Notes: generated by a model not told the origin, from the letters alone. Shown: positions 8,059-16,775, counted from the stretch's first letter. The stretch is 42,713 nt of DNA from Acidobacteriaceae bacterium (GCA_019244055.1 JAFATG010000020.1:1-42713); one strand, 5' to 3'. Program-made: numbers and translations.

Positions 8059-8742
8059 TCATACTCCGCGTTGTTCGCCCCACAGGTCAATGTGGAGCCG
8101 AGGGCTATAACGAAAGCCGGTTCTCTTGCAGATCTCAGCCAGCCAGAGGCCTCGTTCTCGAACCACCTCGGCGCGAGTCCCTTCGGGCATGAGCACGATA
8201 CGAGAGCGGCTGGCGCCCGTCTCGTGAAGGATTGCATCGATTTCGGCCAAGTCATCTGGATCGGCTACGACAAATTTCATTTGATACTCGTAGCCGGCCA
8301 TCAACCGCTGCAGCACGTCTGGTCGGTAACGGAGCCGGTCATGCTGCGTGGCCCAGCGCCCGTCTTCCCGGTCAAAAGGTGTCGAATTCGCAAGCTTCGG
8401 ACTGATGCTCATCAAATCCGCCGTTACTGGTGCCATGATTGTTCCCGCCGTCTCAATCGTGACGTGCTGGCCGCTATCATGCAGGATTCGCGTCAGCGAG
8501 ACAATTTCGGGCGCGATCATTGGTTCGCCGCCGGTCACAACCACGTGCGCCGCGCCAAATCGCGCGACGCTCTTGACAATTTGACTTATTGGTATCTCAT
8601 CGCCTTCGGGACGCCACGAGGTATAAGGAGTGTCGCACCACTTGCATCTTAGGTTGCACCCCGAGGTGCGGACGAAAACCGATGGAACTCCCGCTAGGAT
8701 TCCTTCCCCCTGGAGTGAATAGAAGATCTCGGCGATTCTCAC
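8059..8742 (-). CDS. queE: 7-carboxy-7-deazaguanine synthase QueE (radical SAM)
   Basis: QueE performs the radical ring contraction of carboxytetrahydropterin that gives 7-carboxy-7-deazaguanine, on the way to queuosine. The 227-residue protein begins MRIAEIFYSLQGEG, then GCNLRCKWCDTPYTSW with the cluster ligands Cys29, Cys33 and Cys36 in CX3CX2C spacing. VVTGGEPM is the GGE motif for SAM. The start codon is GTG, preceded by GGAGGA that lies in the gap after queC. queC is immediately upstream (11-base gap), so both act in the same pathway; queD and queF are not in the window. Confidence 0.93.
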   Translation of the reverse strand: MRIAEIFYSLQGEGILAGVPSVFVRTSGCNLRCKWCDTPYTSWRPEGDEIPISQIVKSVARFGAAHVVVTGGEPMIAPEIVSLTRILHDSGQHVTIETAGTIMAPVTADLMSISPKLANSTPFDREDGRWATQHDRLRYRPDVLQRLMAGYEYQMKFVVADPDDLAEIDAILHETGASRSRIVLMPEGTRAEVVRERGLWLAEICKRTGFRYSPRLHIDLWGEQRGV

Positions 8743-8753
8743 TGCTCCTCCGA

Positions 8754-9440
8754 TTACGCCAATAATGGATCACCGATGCCCGCCTCGGCGAATCCCTTTC
8801 GGCGGAGAACGCAGGAATCACATCTCTCGCACGGATGTCCCTCGGCGTCGGGATCATAGCAGCTATGCGTCAGCTTCAGATCGACTCCGAGCGCCACGGC
8901 CTTCCGAATGATCTCTGCTTTAGTCATGGTGATCAGGGGGCTATGAATTTTGAATCGCGAACTCCCTTCCAAACCGGCCTTCGTCGCGAGATTCGCCATA
9001 CTTTCAAAGGCGTGGATGAACTCCGGACGGCAATCAGGATACCCCGAGTAGTCGATGGCGTTCACGCCGATAAAGATGTCTTCGCTTCGCGTCACTTCCG
9101 CGTAAGCGAGTGCGAAGGAGAGGAAAATTGTATTTCTTGCGGGAACATACGTGACCGGTATGCCCGCAGTCATGTCTTCAGCGCTCCGATCTTTGGGAAC
9201 AGCCGCTTCGCTCGTGAGAGCCGAACCGCCGAACGCTCGCAGATCGAAACTGATGGTGCGATGTTCCACGGCCCCAAGGTGCTCAGCGATCCGCGCTGCC
9301 GCCGCTAGCTCGATCCGGTGCCGCTGGCCGTAGTTGAACGACAAGCAGCGGCAGTCATACCCTTGCTGCCGCGCAATCGCGAGGCAAGTACTCGAATCTA
9401 ATCCGCCGCTCAACAGGCAAACCGCTCGAAGTACCATCAT
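8754..9440 (-). CDS. queC: 7-cyano-7-deazaguanine synthase QueC
   Basis: QueC converts 7-carboxy-7-deazaguanine to preQ0 with ATP and ammonia. The PP-loop ATP motif [13 protein letters not shown] is at residues 8-20. The C-terminus has the four-cysteine zinc site in [19 protein letters not shown], followed by [27 protein letters not shown] is another family landmark. The protein begins Met-Met; the first ATG overlaps the xseA stop in an ATGA arrangement, implying translational coupling. 228 residues is a normal length. queE follows after 11 bases. Confidence 0.94.
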   Translation of the reverse strand: MMVLRAVCLLSGGLDSSTCLAIARQQGYDCRCLSFNYGQRHRIELAAAARIAEHLGAVEHRTISFDLRAFGGSALTSEAAVPKDRSAEDMTAGIPVTYVPARNTIFLSFALAYAEVTRSEDIFIGVNAIDYSGYPDCRPEFIHAFESMANLATKAGLEGSSRFKIHSPLITMTKAEIIRKAVALGVDLKLTHSCYDPDAEGHPCERCDSCVLRRKGFAEAGIGDPLLA

Positions 9441-10795
9441 GCCTCACCATCCCGACGCCCCGTCACAATTGCGTCTAATTCCCCCTGATGAAGGCGGATC
9501 CTGAGTTGTTCGTCAAGGTGGACGTTTGAGGAAGTCCGAAGAATTTCGCCCGTCGTTTTCTCAACAATCGCGTACCCGCGGCCCAGCACCGCGAGCGGGC
9601 TTAATTGTTCGAGCCGGAGATGGAGCCTTTCGAAATCCCGCTGGCTCTGCCAAAGGCGCGCGCCCGCGCTGTTCCCTACACGGCTATAAAGCTGGTGCAA
9701 ACGCTGCCGCTGCTGTGCGACTCGCAAACGGAGATCGTTGGCCTGCAAGCGCCTCGTCAAATCGGAAAGTTGCCTTGTCCGAATTTCGACTGCCGCGCGC
9801 ATACTATGCCGCAGCTGATGCTCGAGGTCATCTGTCCGTTGCGCCCGCTTCATGAGATTCCTGTGAAGGACTGCTGCGGCTCTCTCAATTCCGCGTGCGC
9901 GCAAATCGCGGGAAGCAAGTAAGAGCCGGTATCGGAGAGCCTGCACAGCTTTAGCCCGGCAAACGCTGATCTGCTCTTCAACACTGTCTCTCGTCCGGAT
10001 CACAATCTCGGCCGCTGCGGACGGCGTAGGCGCGCGGCGATCCGCGACAAAATCCGCGATCGTGAAATCTGTTTCGTGCCCGATCGCCGATATTACCGGA
10101 ACCTGCGAAGCTGCAATGGCTCGTGCAACCTGCTCTTCATTGAAAGCCCACAGGTCTTCCAGGGAGCCGCCGCCTCGCGCGATGATCACCACGTCGGCCC
10201 ACTTGCGCTCGCTGAAATGCTCCAGTCCTGCACAAACCTGTTCGACAGAGCCTTCCCCTTGTACCTGCGCCGGAAAAATGCGTACCTGAATCCCTTGGAA
10301 GCGGCGCTCGAGCACCTGCAGAATGTCGCGGATCACCGCGCCAGCGGGTGAGGTAACCACGCCGATTCGCTGCGGCAGCTTGGGAAGCGGCCGCTTCCGC
10401 TCCGCATCAAACAACCCCTCAGCCGCGAGTTTCTTTTTCAACTGCTCGAAGGCGAGTTGGAGAGCTCCGGCGCCTTGCGGCTCGAGCCGGTCGACAATAA
10501 GCTGATATTCGCCACGCGCCTCATAAACTTCCAAGCTTCCTCGGGCCAGAACCCACAGCCCGTCCTGCGGTCTGAACCTTGCGAATCGGGCGCTGCCTTT
10601 GAAAAGAGCGCACCTGACCTGGCTTTCCTCATCTTTCAATGAGAAATAAGTATGGCCACTGCCGGCAACGCGGCATCCGGAGATCTCGCCCAGCACCCAA
10701 ATATTTCGGAACTCAACCTCGAAGAGGTTTTGAACGGCCGCATTTAGCTCCTTGACTTGAAAAATGCGGCGCTCTGCCTCGAGCGACAGTTTCAT
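9437..10795 (-). CDS. xseA: Exodeoxyribonuclease VII large subunit XseA
   Basis: XseA with XseB degrades single-stranded DNA. An N-terminal OB-fold domain ([13 protein letters not shown] ... [19 protein letters not shown]) is followed by the catalytic domain with [45 protein letters not shown] and [28 protein letters not shown], then a long coiled region. The open frame extends to 10930, but that start lies only 28 bases from the divergent glnA ATG, and the alignable protein starts at [12 protein letters not shown], so I chose 10795 (452 residues); 10828 is an alternative. No xseB is seen nearby. It heads a minus-strand run through queC, queE, mqnA and mqnC. Confidence 0.92.
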   Translation of the reverse strand: MKLSLEAERRIFQVKELNAAVQNLFEVEFRNIWVLGEISGCRVAGSGHTYFSLKDEESQVRCALFKGSARFARFRPQDGLWVLARGSLEVYEARGEYQLIVDRLEPQGAGALQLAFEQLKKKLAAEGLFDAERKRPLPKLPQRIGVVTSPAGAVIRDILQVLERRFQGIQVRIFPAQVQGEGSVEQVCAGLEHFSERKWADVVIIARGGGSLEDLWAFNEEQVARAIAASQVPVISAIGHETDFTIADFVADRRAPTPSAAAEIVIRTRDSVEEQISVCRAKAVQALRYRLLLASRDLRARGIERAAAVLHRNLMKRAQRTDDLEHQLRHSMRAAVEIRTRQLSDLTRRLQANDLRLRVAQQRQRLHQLYSRVGNSAGARLWQSQRDFERLHLRLEQLSPLAVLGRGYAIVEKTTGEILRTSSNVHLDEQLRIRLHQGELDAIVTGRRDGEA

Positions 10796-10958
10796 CTGTC
10801 CGGTTTCAGCAACTGGCTTTGCAAGCATTCGATAATTCCAGTTTGCGACAGCACACTTGACCAGCGCGTCCCGCGAGTGCGGTATTTTAGTGGATTCCCG
10901 ACCTGAAACCGGCGTCCCCGTTGCTGCCAAAATCCACCGCTAGTTATCTAAGGAGACT

Positions 10959-12368
10959 ATGAACGCACAAGAAGTTCTTGAACTTGCAAAGAAGAATGAT
11001 GCCCGCCAGGTAGATCTGCGCTTTACCGATCTGCCAGGCTTGAGTCAACACATCTCTTATCCCATCAGCATGCTCGATGAGGATGCCTTCGAAGACGGCT
11101 TCGGAATCGATGGATCGAGCATTCGCGGGTGGGCGGCAATCAATGAAAGTGACATGCTGATCATTCCGGATCCGGCCACTGCGTTTATGGATCCTTTTGC
11201 CGAGACCAGAACTATCGTCATGCTTGGCGACATCATCGATCCGATTACCCGACAGCACTACGATCGGGATCCACGCTGGATCGCGAAGAAAGCCGAGCTG
11301 TATTTGAGGAACGGCGGTACCGCCGATACGGCCTACTTCGGAGCCGAAGCCGAATTCTTCATCTTCGATAACATTCGCTTCGATCAGAACCAGCACAGCG
11401 GATTCTATTTCGTCGACGCCGAAGAGGGACGTTGGAACTCCAGCCGCGAACACAACAATCTTGGTTACCGTCCGCGTTACAAGGAAGGCTATTTCCCCGT
11501 ACCCCCGACCGACCACTATCAGGATTTGCGAAGTGAAATGGTGGCGACAATGATCGAGTGCGGTATGTCGATAGAGTGCCACCACCACGAGGTCGCCACC
11601 GGCGGGCAGTGCGAGATAGATCAGCGCTTCGACACGCTGGTGAAATCCGCGGACAACATGATGCTGTACAAGTACATTGTCCGCAACGTTGCTTATCAAT
11701 ACGGGAAGACGGTGACATTCATGCCGAAACCCCTGTTCGGCGACAACGGTAGCGGCATGCATACACATCAAAGCTTGTGGGCAAATGGTAAACCGCTATT
11801 TTCGGGTGACAACTATGCCGGGCTCAGCCAAATTGCGCTTTGGTATATCGGGGGACTCCTGCGCCATGCCCGCGCGTTGTCGGCGATCATTGCCCCAACC
11901 ACGAACAGCTATAAGCGTCTTGTCCCTGGTTACGAAGCCCCCGTCAATCTGGCTTATTCACGCCGCAACCGGTCCGCGGCCGTGCGCATACCGATGTACT
12001 CGAACAGCCCCAAATCCAAGCGCGTAGAGTTCCGGCCGCCCGATCCCGCCTCTAATCCGTATCTCTCCTTCGCGGCGATGCTCATGGCCGGCTTGGATGG
12101 GATCTTGAACAAACTCGATCCCGGCGAACCGCTCGACAAAGATATCTACGATTTGTCTCCAGAGGAGATGAAAAACGTACCCTCCATGCCAGGGTCCTTG
12201 GACGAAGCGCTAACTTGTCTCGAAGAAGATCATGCATTCCTAACCAAAGGTGATGTATTCTCAGAAGAACTAATCGAAACTTTTGTCTCCTACAAGCGGA
12301 AATCGGAAGCCGAAGCCGTGCGGCTGAGGCCCCATCCATATGAATTCGCGTTGTACTACGATATCTGA
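10959..12368 (+). CDS. glnA: Glutamine synthetase type I (GlnA)
   Basis: GlnA makes glutamine from glutamate, ammonia and ATP. At 469 residues it has the same length as the classical GSI-beta enzyme. Visible landmarks are [21 protein letters not shown] near residue 50, [11 protein letters not shown] with catalytic glutamates, [12 protein letters not shown] (ATP/glutamate site), [23 protein letters not shown] and the arginine-rich [11 protein letters not shown]. Near the C-terminus [13 protein letters not shown] corresponds to the adenylylation loop, with Tyr present, so control by GlnE-type adenylylation is plausible. A strong AAGGAG site precedes the ATG. It is divergent from xseA and convergent with pheA (33-base gap). 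No PII gene is in the window. Confidence 0.96.
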   Translation: MNAQEVLELAKKNDARQVDLRFTDLPGLSQHISYPISMLDEDAFEDGFGIDGSSIRGWAAINESDMLIIPDPATAFMDPFAETRTIVMLGDIIDPITRQHYDRDPRWIAKKAELYLRNGGTADTAYFGAEAEFFIFDNIRFDQNQHSGFYFVDAEEGRWNSSREHNNLGYRPRYKEGYFPVPPTDHYQDLRSEMVATMIECGMSIECHHHEVATGGQCEIDQRFDTLVKSADNMMLYKYIVRNVAYQYGKTVTFMPKPLFGDNGSGMHTHQSLWANGKPLFSGDNYAGLSQIALWYIGGLLRHARALSAIIAPTTNSYKRLVPGYEAPVNLAYSRRNRSAAVRIPMYSNSPKSKRVEFRPPDPASNPYLSFAAMLMAGLDGILNKLDPGEPLDKDIYDLSPEEMKNVPSMPGSLDEALTCLEEDHAFLTKGDVFSEELIETFVSYKRKSEAEAVRLRPHPYEFALYYDI

Positions 12369-12401
12369 GCGCGTCGTCGCGGCGGTGATTCCAGATAAGG
12401 G

Positions 12402-13244
12402 TCAGGGAGTTGGGCGATAGCTACCCAACACTCTAAGGAATTCTGTCGTTTCGCTGAGGTGATTCAGCGCATTTTGAACAGTAGCTTCGTCTGAGCGTCC
12501 GAGGATGTCGACGTAAAACAGGTATTCCCAAGGTTTACTCCGGAGCGGCCGCGACTCGATTTTACTTAAGTTGAGATCGCGAAGTGCGAAGCATGCCAGG
12601 GCTCTGAAGAGAGCCCCGGCAACGTTTTTCGTTGAGAAAACGATGGAAGTCTTCCACCCTTCCAGTGTGGTAGGGAAACGTGTCGCTTGTTTCGTCAGCA
12701 GAAAAAATCGGGTGAAATTTTGGGAATTGTCCTCAATGTTCCGGCGGAAGATCTTGCCCCCGAAAATTGCCGCGGCCGACTCGGACGCGATAGCGGCTGA
12801 GTGTGGCTCCCTGGCCTCCATGATCATTTTGACGCTCCCAGCCGTATCGTAGAAGGAAACCGGCTCAATCTGCGGATATTCCTGAAAAAACAGCCTGCAC
12901 TGATTCAGCGCCACTGGATGTGAAAAGGCTTTGCGGATATCGCGAAAGCGCATTCCAGGCCTTCCGATGAGATGGTGTGCAATCCGGACCTTCGTTTCGC
13001 CGGAGATCGTAAAACCATACTCGAGCAAATAATCGTAATTCTCGTGAATACTGCCGTGTAGAGTATTCTCGATCGGGATAACCGCAGAGCGCGCAGATTC
13101 CATTTTTACGGCTTCAAATACCTGCTGAAACGAGGTGCAGGGAAGATCCTGTATATCGTTCCCCAGCAGTTTCACTGCAGCACTATAGCTGAAGGCGCCG
13201 CGCTCTCCCTGAAATGCAACTCGTGCTCCTTTTTTCCGAGGCAT
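12402..13244 (-). CDS. pheA: Prephenate dehydratase PheA (PDT plus ACT domain)
   Basis: It converts prephenate to phenylpyruvate for phenylalanine synthesis. The first ~190 residues form the PDT domain: VAFQGERGAFSYSAAVKLLG at 9-28, VIPIENTLHGSIHENYDYL with the conserved ENT, and NFTRFFLLTK carrying the catalytic Thr-Arg-Phe. An ACT regulatory domain follows (from about 200), with the phenylalanine-binding motif ESRPLRSKPWEYLFYVDILG. No chorismate mutase domain is fused; 280 residues matches the monofunctional form. Allosteric inhibition by phenylalanine is expected from the ESRP motif. A perfect palindrome lies about 110 bases upstream, shared with the divergent XRE regulator. Confidence 0.94.
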   Translation of the reverse strand: MPRKKGARVAFQGERGAFSYSAAVKLLGNDIQDLPCTSFQQVFEAVKMESARSAVIPIENTLHGSIHENYDYLLEYGFTISGETKVRIAHHLIGRPGMRFRDIRKAFSHPVALNQCRLFFQEYPQIEPVSFYDTAGSVKMIMEAREPHSAAIASESAAAIFGGKIFRRNIEDNSQNFTRFFLLTKQATRFPTTLEGWKTSIVFSTKNVAGALFRALACFALRDLNLSKIESRPLRSKPWEYLFYVDILGRSDEATVQNALNHLSETTEFLRVLGSYRPTP

Positions 13245-13352
13245 TTTCCATTCAGTGTAGGATATGAACGAGCGTGTGCTGAAATAGGACGGCGATCCCG
13301 CTGATCAATTTCGTCATTCACACGGCGGGAGTTTTATGGTACAAGTAGGGTG

Positions 13353-13372
13353 TTGTTCTGAAATCAGAACAA
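13353..13372. promoter_or_regulatory. Perfect palindrome, candidate operator
   Basis: TTGTTCTGA and its exact reverse complement TCAGAACAA are separated by two bases. No T-run follows, so a terminator is unlikely. The site is 77 bases before the XRE regulator ATG and 108 bases before the pheA start, in the divergent intergenic region. A dimeric helix-turn-helix protein, most simply the adjacent XRE protein regulating itself, could bind it. The GTTC/GAAC half-sites are also of the kind used by LexA-like repressors. Confidence 0.55.
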
Positions 13373-13449
13373 AGATTATCTGCTTTGGCCTGTGGTCCCA
13401 AATCCAACCTAGGATCATCACCTGTCGCTTGAGGCGCTAGCAAATAAAC

Positions 13450-14232
13450 ATGCAGGAGGCGGGACGGAAGCTACGCCGTATTCGAGAGCGCTTACGTTTG
13501 AAATATCGGGATGTTCAGGAAGCAACTCAGCGCATCGCCGCAAAACGCCAGAACCCCGAGTTTTCGATCGGTTTGAGCCGGCTTGCCGACATTGAGAATC
13601 GACGTACTGTTCCGTCTGTCTACCGCCTGTACTCGCTTTCCGCGATTTATGGACTCGACTTTAACACTGTACTGAGCTGGTACGGTGTCGATCTCCAAAA
13701 TTTGCCTGCCGACGCCGCTAGTCCGACGATGACGCAGACGCGTCCGTTTTCGGCCCAGGTTTCTGATCATACCCTGATCCAACTGCCCAGCGAGCTAGAA
13801 ACGATGCTGGACCTGACGCAAACATCTTATCTGAGCCGTCACCTGCAACCCTGGGGAAAGCTTCCTTTAGCGCTATTGAATTCTCTTGAGGTGCGGAAGC
13901 AATACTACGCGTTCATCGGAACTGAGGATTGGTCTATGGATCCGCTCATTCCTCCCGGATCATTCATCCAGATCGATGAGAGTAAGCGCCGCATAACGAA
14001 CGACGGTTGGAGCGACGAACACGATCGCCCAATTTATTTTTTGGAAGATCGGGCGGGCTATCGCTGCCGTTGGTGTACTGAGCAAAGTGGTCTGCTAATT
14101 CTCCAGCCACATTCGAGATCGCACATCGCGCCGGAAGTGTTGCGTTGCCCCGGAGACGTGGAGGTCCTAGGTCAAGTTGTGGGAGTCGCTATGCGTTTGG
14201 ATCTGGGGAAGCGACGCCGTACACGTTCTTAA
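13450..14232 (+). CDS. XRE-family regulator with S24/LexA-like C-terminal domain
   Basis: The 260-residue protein has an N-terminal helix-turn-helix of XRE type (about 4-78; KLRRIRERLRLKYRDVQEAT, then LSRLADIENRRTVPSVYRLYSLSAIYGLDF). The C-terminal half (about 150-250) resembles the S24 peptidase fold of LexA/CI: TEDWSMDPLIPPGSFIQID, where Ser162 aligns with the catalytic Ser-Met pair, and the closing VEVLGQVVGVAMRL. Where the family has its catalytic Lys, I see RCRWC with Arg instead, so self-cleavage is doubtful and the domain may serve dimerisation or sensing. The ATG has only a weak upstream GAGG. Its 3' end overlaps the convergent unknown gene by 44 bases. Targets are unknown; the upstream palindrome suggests autoregulation. 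Confidence 0.72.
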   Translation: MQEAGRKLRRIRERLRLKYRDVQEATQRIAAKRQNPEFSIGLSRLADIENRRTVPSVYRLYSLSAIYGLDFNTVLSWYGVDLQNLPADAASPTMTQTRPFSAQVSDHTLIQLPSELETMLDLTQTSYLSRHLQPWGKLPLALLNSLEVRKQYYAFIGTEDWSMDPLIPPGSFIQIDESKRRITNDGWSDEHDRPIYFLEDRAGYRCRWCTEQSGLLILQPHSRSHIAPEVLRCPGDVEVLGQVVGVAMRLDLGKRRRTRS

Positions 14233-14647
14233 GCAGTCCGAGGATAGCCTCGAAATCCGATATGTGCTTCTCCCGCTCGGGGCCTTGAATGGAAGCTGGT
14301 ACCAGGTTCTTGTAGGGAGTCAGTCGGAGCCAGGCATCGATCAATTCAGCCTTGTCGACCTGGTCGATGCCCGTGATGTAGAGATCGACATCGGCTTTCT
14401 TGCGTTCGAGGGGATGGGTGATCCATTCCCGAAAAATTGCCTCGTGGAACCTTTTGAGTGCACGGCTCGTGATTAGGGATCCAGAGTAGCTCGAGTTTGA
14501 GGCATAATGCTCATAGCGACCGGTATCAGGGTTCCTCAATCCCGCCAAATAGACGAGCTTGCCGTACGAACTCTCAATTTGGGCCAAGTCTCTGGTCCAG
14601 AGAGTTTCTCTGACATTCTGCTCGGCAATGCTTCCCTTCTCCAGCAT
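14189..14647 (-). CDS. Hypothetical protein, 152 aa
   Basis: I do not recognise this protein. It is soluble, with no signal peptide or membrane helix, mixed charge and a mostly helical appearance. It contains KLVYLAGLRNPDTGRYEHYA near residue 30 and RFHEAIFREWITHPLERKKADVDLYI in the middle, which look like folded, conserved-type sequence rather than an antisense artefact. Its 3' end overlaps the XRE regulator by 44 bases in convergent orientation. The start at 14647 has no evident Shine-Dalgarno. The neighbourhood of unrelated unknown genes does not indicate a function. Confidence 0.6.
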   Translation of the reverse strand: MLEKGSIAEQNVRETLWTRDLAQIESSYGKLVYLAGLRNPDTGRYEHYASNSSYSGSLITSRALKRFHEAIFREWITHPLERKKADVDLYITGIDQVDKAELIDAWLRLTPYKNLVPASIQGPEREKHISDFEAILGLLKNVYGVASPDPNA

Positions 14648-14790
14648 TTAACTGTAAATTCAATGTTACACCGATACGATTGAGGCACAAGCTTCAGAAG
14701 TACCGGAAGGACTAGGACGTTCCGATCACGGAAAACATCCTAAATTACCTTTCGTAAGCGTTTTCGCGATCGCTATCTTACGGAGAGAGT

Positions 14791-14814
14791 TCCCTGGACT
14801 TTGTTTTTCAGGGA
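14791..14814 (+). promoter_or_regulatory. Small leader hairpin before the proline-repeat gene
   Basis: TCCCTG (14791-14796) pairs with CAGGGA (14809-14814) around a T-rich 12-base loop, ending 12 bases before the ATG at 14827. The GGGA in the 3' arm is the only Shine-Dalgarno-like sequence, so the hairpin could affect translation. A six-base stem may also arise by chance. Confidence 0.3.
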
Positions 14815-14826
14815 TATGTCGACCGT

Positions 14827-15168
14827 ATGAAGCTCAAACAATTGTTATCGCTGATCGCTTTCACTCTGGCTAGCAGTTTAGTGGCCAGCGCTGGAGAGAT
14901 GACGCTCTCTCCCTCAATGACCGCACACTCAGCCGCCGTGCTTTCGAGTGTGAAACTGTTCCCGCCGCTGCCGAATCCAAATAGCCCGTACCCGCCCGCA
15001 CGCGCCGAAGGGTATCCGCCGCTGCCGAATCCGAATAGCCCGTATCCGCCCGCACGCGCCGAAGTGTATCCGCCGCTGCCGAATCCGAATAGCCCCTACC
15101 CGCCCGCGCGCGCCGAAGCGTATCCGCCGCTGCCGAATCCGAATAGCCCATACCCACCTCTCGGATAG
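14827..15168 (+). CDS. Secreted proline-rich tandem-repeat protein, 113 aa
   Basis: The protein starts with a Sec signal peptide (MKLKQLLSLIAFTLASSLVASAG; likely cut after ASA-G). After a short Ser/Ala spacer, residues 45-113 consist of an 18-residue unit repeated three full times plus a shortened fourth: (F/Y)PPLPNPNSPYPPARAE(G/V/A). The unit is rich in Pro, Asn and Ser, with no Cys and little charge, so it should be extended and exported. Between copies, codon differences are mostly at third positions, which argues for selection on the protein. I know no function; an envelope spacer, adhesin stalk or matrix protein is possible. A candidate terminator follows at 15182. Confidence 0.65.
   Translation: MKLKQLLSLIAFTLASSLVASAGEMTLSPSMTAHSAAVLSSVKLFPPLPNPNSPYPPARAEGYPPLPNPNSPYPPARAEVYPPLPNPNSPYPPARAEAYPPLPNPNSPYPPLG
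14959..15162 (+). repeat. 54-bp tandem repeat, 3 full copies plus partial fourth
   Basis: Copies begin at 14959, 15013, 15067 and 15121 with an exact 54-base period and lie in frame inside the secreted protein gene. The fourth copy loses the ARAE part and ends at the stop. The coding frame is kept and copies differ at few sites. Confidence 0.9.
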
Positions 15169-15181
15169 CATCGGGAACTAT

Positions 15182-15200
15182 TCGGCTTTTGCCGATTTCT
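15182..15200 (+). terminator. Possible weak terminator after the repeat-protein gene
   Basis: TCGGC and GCCGA form a 5-base-pair stem with a TTTT loop, followed by TTTCT, 14 bases past the stop. The stem is short, so this is tentative. Confidence 0.35.
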
Positions 15201-15278
15201 CGTCGGTTTTCTGCAACTTAGTGTTGCTCCCAGGACATTTTTGCTCTACCATCCAAGCAAGAACCTGATGAGTAAGGG

Positions 15279-16079
15279 ATGACCCTGGTCCGAATAGCGG
15301 AATTCCTCAGCAATACGCTCGGTATCGCGCTCATTTTCCGGCTGCTCTATCTTCGGCTACATAGAGTGTACAGGGTGTTCTGCTTGTTCCTGTTCTATGA
15401 GTTGCTAGCATCCTCGGTTTTCTTATATGAAATTCTGGCGCACGACGCACGGCTAGATTATCGTCTCACCTGGATTGCCATGCGTCTGGTCGCATGGACT
15501 TTATCACTTTGGATGGTTTATGGCCTGTTGACGGCGGTGCTCGAAAAGCTGCCTGGTATTCTTCGGTTTTCTCGGAAATTGCTGAATTGGGCTTTTCCCA
15601 TTGCAATTGGGATTGCACTGCTCACAATCAGCCCGGATTACGCCGCCTCGGGTCTGTCGGACTCCGTTCAGCCGATCGTCCGAGCAGTTGGCGCCGGGTT
15701 CATTCTCGAGCGAGTGATCGCTACCGTTTGTATTTTGGTTCTGCTTGGAATTCTGGGATTTGTTTTATGGTTTCCGGTGCAAATGCCCAGAAATTTAGCT
15801 GTTTTCTGCCTTGGTTATGTTATTTACTTTGGGTCGGAAACAGCGCTACTCCTTATGCGGAGCATTTGGCCTCACGACAGCATCAATGGACTTGTTAGCG
15901 ACGCCATCAATTTTGTTCAGAGCGCGTGCTTACTTGCCTGGATCCTCCTCATCACTAGGGAGGGGGAGGCTGCGCCCGTTCGACTCGGCAACCGGTGGCG
16001 GGGCGTCCAGGTCCAAGAGCGGATGATCGGCCAGTTGGAAGCTATGAACGCCATGCTGCTCCGGGCCGCTCGCCGGTGA
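15279..16079 (+). CDS. Polytopic membrane protein of unknown function, 266 aa
   Basis: About seven hydrophobic helices are visible (roughly residues 8-24, 33-53, 65-86, 104-118, 144-165, 173-193, 207-226), followed by a cytoplasmic-type basic tail with a short helical end (ERMIGQLEAMNAMLLRAARR). No enzyme or transporter motif is recognised. The ATG sits directly behind AAGGG, too close for a normal Shine-Dalgarno, and overlaps the stop of a four-codon upstream frame, so initiation is uncertain. It is followed by another unknown membrane-anchored protein after 130 bases, and the two may work together. Confidence 0.65.
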   Translation: MTLVRIAEFLSNTLGIALIFRLLYLRLHRVYRVFCLFLFYELLASSVFLYEILAHDARLDYRLTWIAMRLVAWTLSLWMVYGLLTAVLEKLPGILRFSRKLLNWAFPIAIGIALLTISPDYAASGLSDSVQPIVRAVGAGFILERVIATVCILVLLGILGFVLWFPVQMPRNLAVFCLGYVIYFGSETALLLMRSIWPHDSINGLVSDAINFVQSACLLAWILLITREGEAAPVRLGNRWRGVQVQERMIGQLEAMNAMLLRAARR

Positions 16080-16209
16080 GCGCGTCCAACCGTGGCCGAA
16101 CATCCACTTGCAAAATGACTTGCGAACTTCTTGAGCCTTTTACGAAAAGTCGATTTGTTCCGGAGAAAAAAGCTCTTGAAACCTGTTCGTCATTCCTGTA
16201 CCGTATAAC

Positions 16210-16752
16210 ATGACGGAGACCTCCTTGAATTCCGCGCTGGTTCTTACGCCTTTGTTGTTGTTAGGCCTGTGTTCGGCATGCATTCTCCCGGTTCTGTTTA
16301 GGCTGGGCAAGAAGTACCGAATCGAGGACATCTCACCGGAATGGTTGGAAAATTTCTCGGCATCTTCCTACTACCTGATGCAGCGGCTCCTCAGTGAAGA
16401 GGATTTTGCCTTCATCTCCCGGCAACCGGGTTTCGATTTATCCGTTTACCGGAAACTTCGTCGAGATCGCTTGCGCATCTTTCAGCAGTATTTACAGCGA
16501 ATGATTATCGACTTCAATCGTCTGCATACCGTCGCACGGTTTGCGTTGGCGCAATCGAATGAGGATCAATCGGCCCTGGTCAGCAAGCTAATTTGGTTGA
16601 AGATTCGATTTTCAGCGACCGTTGTACGGGTGCAGTTTTGCTATACGTTTTGTTATCTCGGGTTCCCTTCGCTCGATGTTCGCAATTTGATTGCGCGGCT
16701 GGATGAGATGTCCGCCCGGCTTACTTCCATCTCGCTCGCTCAATTCTCGTAA
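16210..16752 (+). CDS. Hypothetical membrane-anchored protein, 180 aa
   Basis: A single hydrophobic helix at residues 9-30 (LVLTPLLLLGLCSACILPVLF) is followed by a mostly helical, charged domain (RKLRRDRLRIFQQYLQRMIIDFNRL; later LDEMSARLTSISLAQFS). It lacks a cleavage site, so it is probably anchored with the rest in the cytoplasm. No known family is recognised. No Shine-Dalgarno is evident before the ATG. It is co-directional with the polytopic protein upstream. Confidence 0.6.
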   Translation: MTETSLNSALVLTPLLLLGLCSACILPVLFRLGKKYRIEDISPEWLENFSASSYYLMQRLLSEEDFAFISRQPGFDLSVYRKLRRDRLRIFQQYLQRMIIDFNRLHTVARFALAQSNEDQSALVSKLIWLKIRFSATVVRVQFCYTFCYLGFPSLDVRNLIARLDEMSARLTSISLAQFS

Positions 16753-16775
16753 ACAGACGGCTCAATCGGGCGTGA

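Noticed and set aside
7599-8255. 218-aa minus-strand ORF in another frame across mqnA and queE
   Set aside because: It shifts across two real genes in a different frame and has no conserved feature.
10857-10888. TTGACC and TATTTT as a glnA promoter
   Set aside because: The spacing is 20 bases, too long for a standard sigma-70 promoter.
10796-10930. N-terminal extension of xseA
   Set aside because: The 45 residues do not resemble the family, and the extension would leave almost no room for the divergent glnA promoter.
10944-11771. 275-aa minus-strand ORF opposite glnA
   Set aside because: It mirrors the codon pattern of glnA; the sense frame is a full-length glutamine synthetase.
16176-16209. 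TTGAAA and TATAAC before the 180-aa gene
   Set aside because: The spacer is 22 bases and the -10 would abut the start codon.
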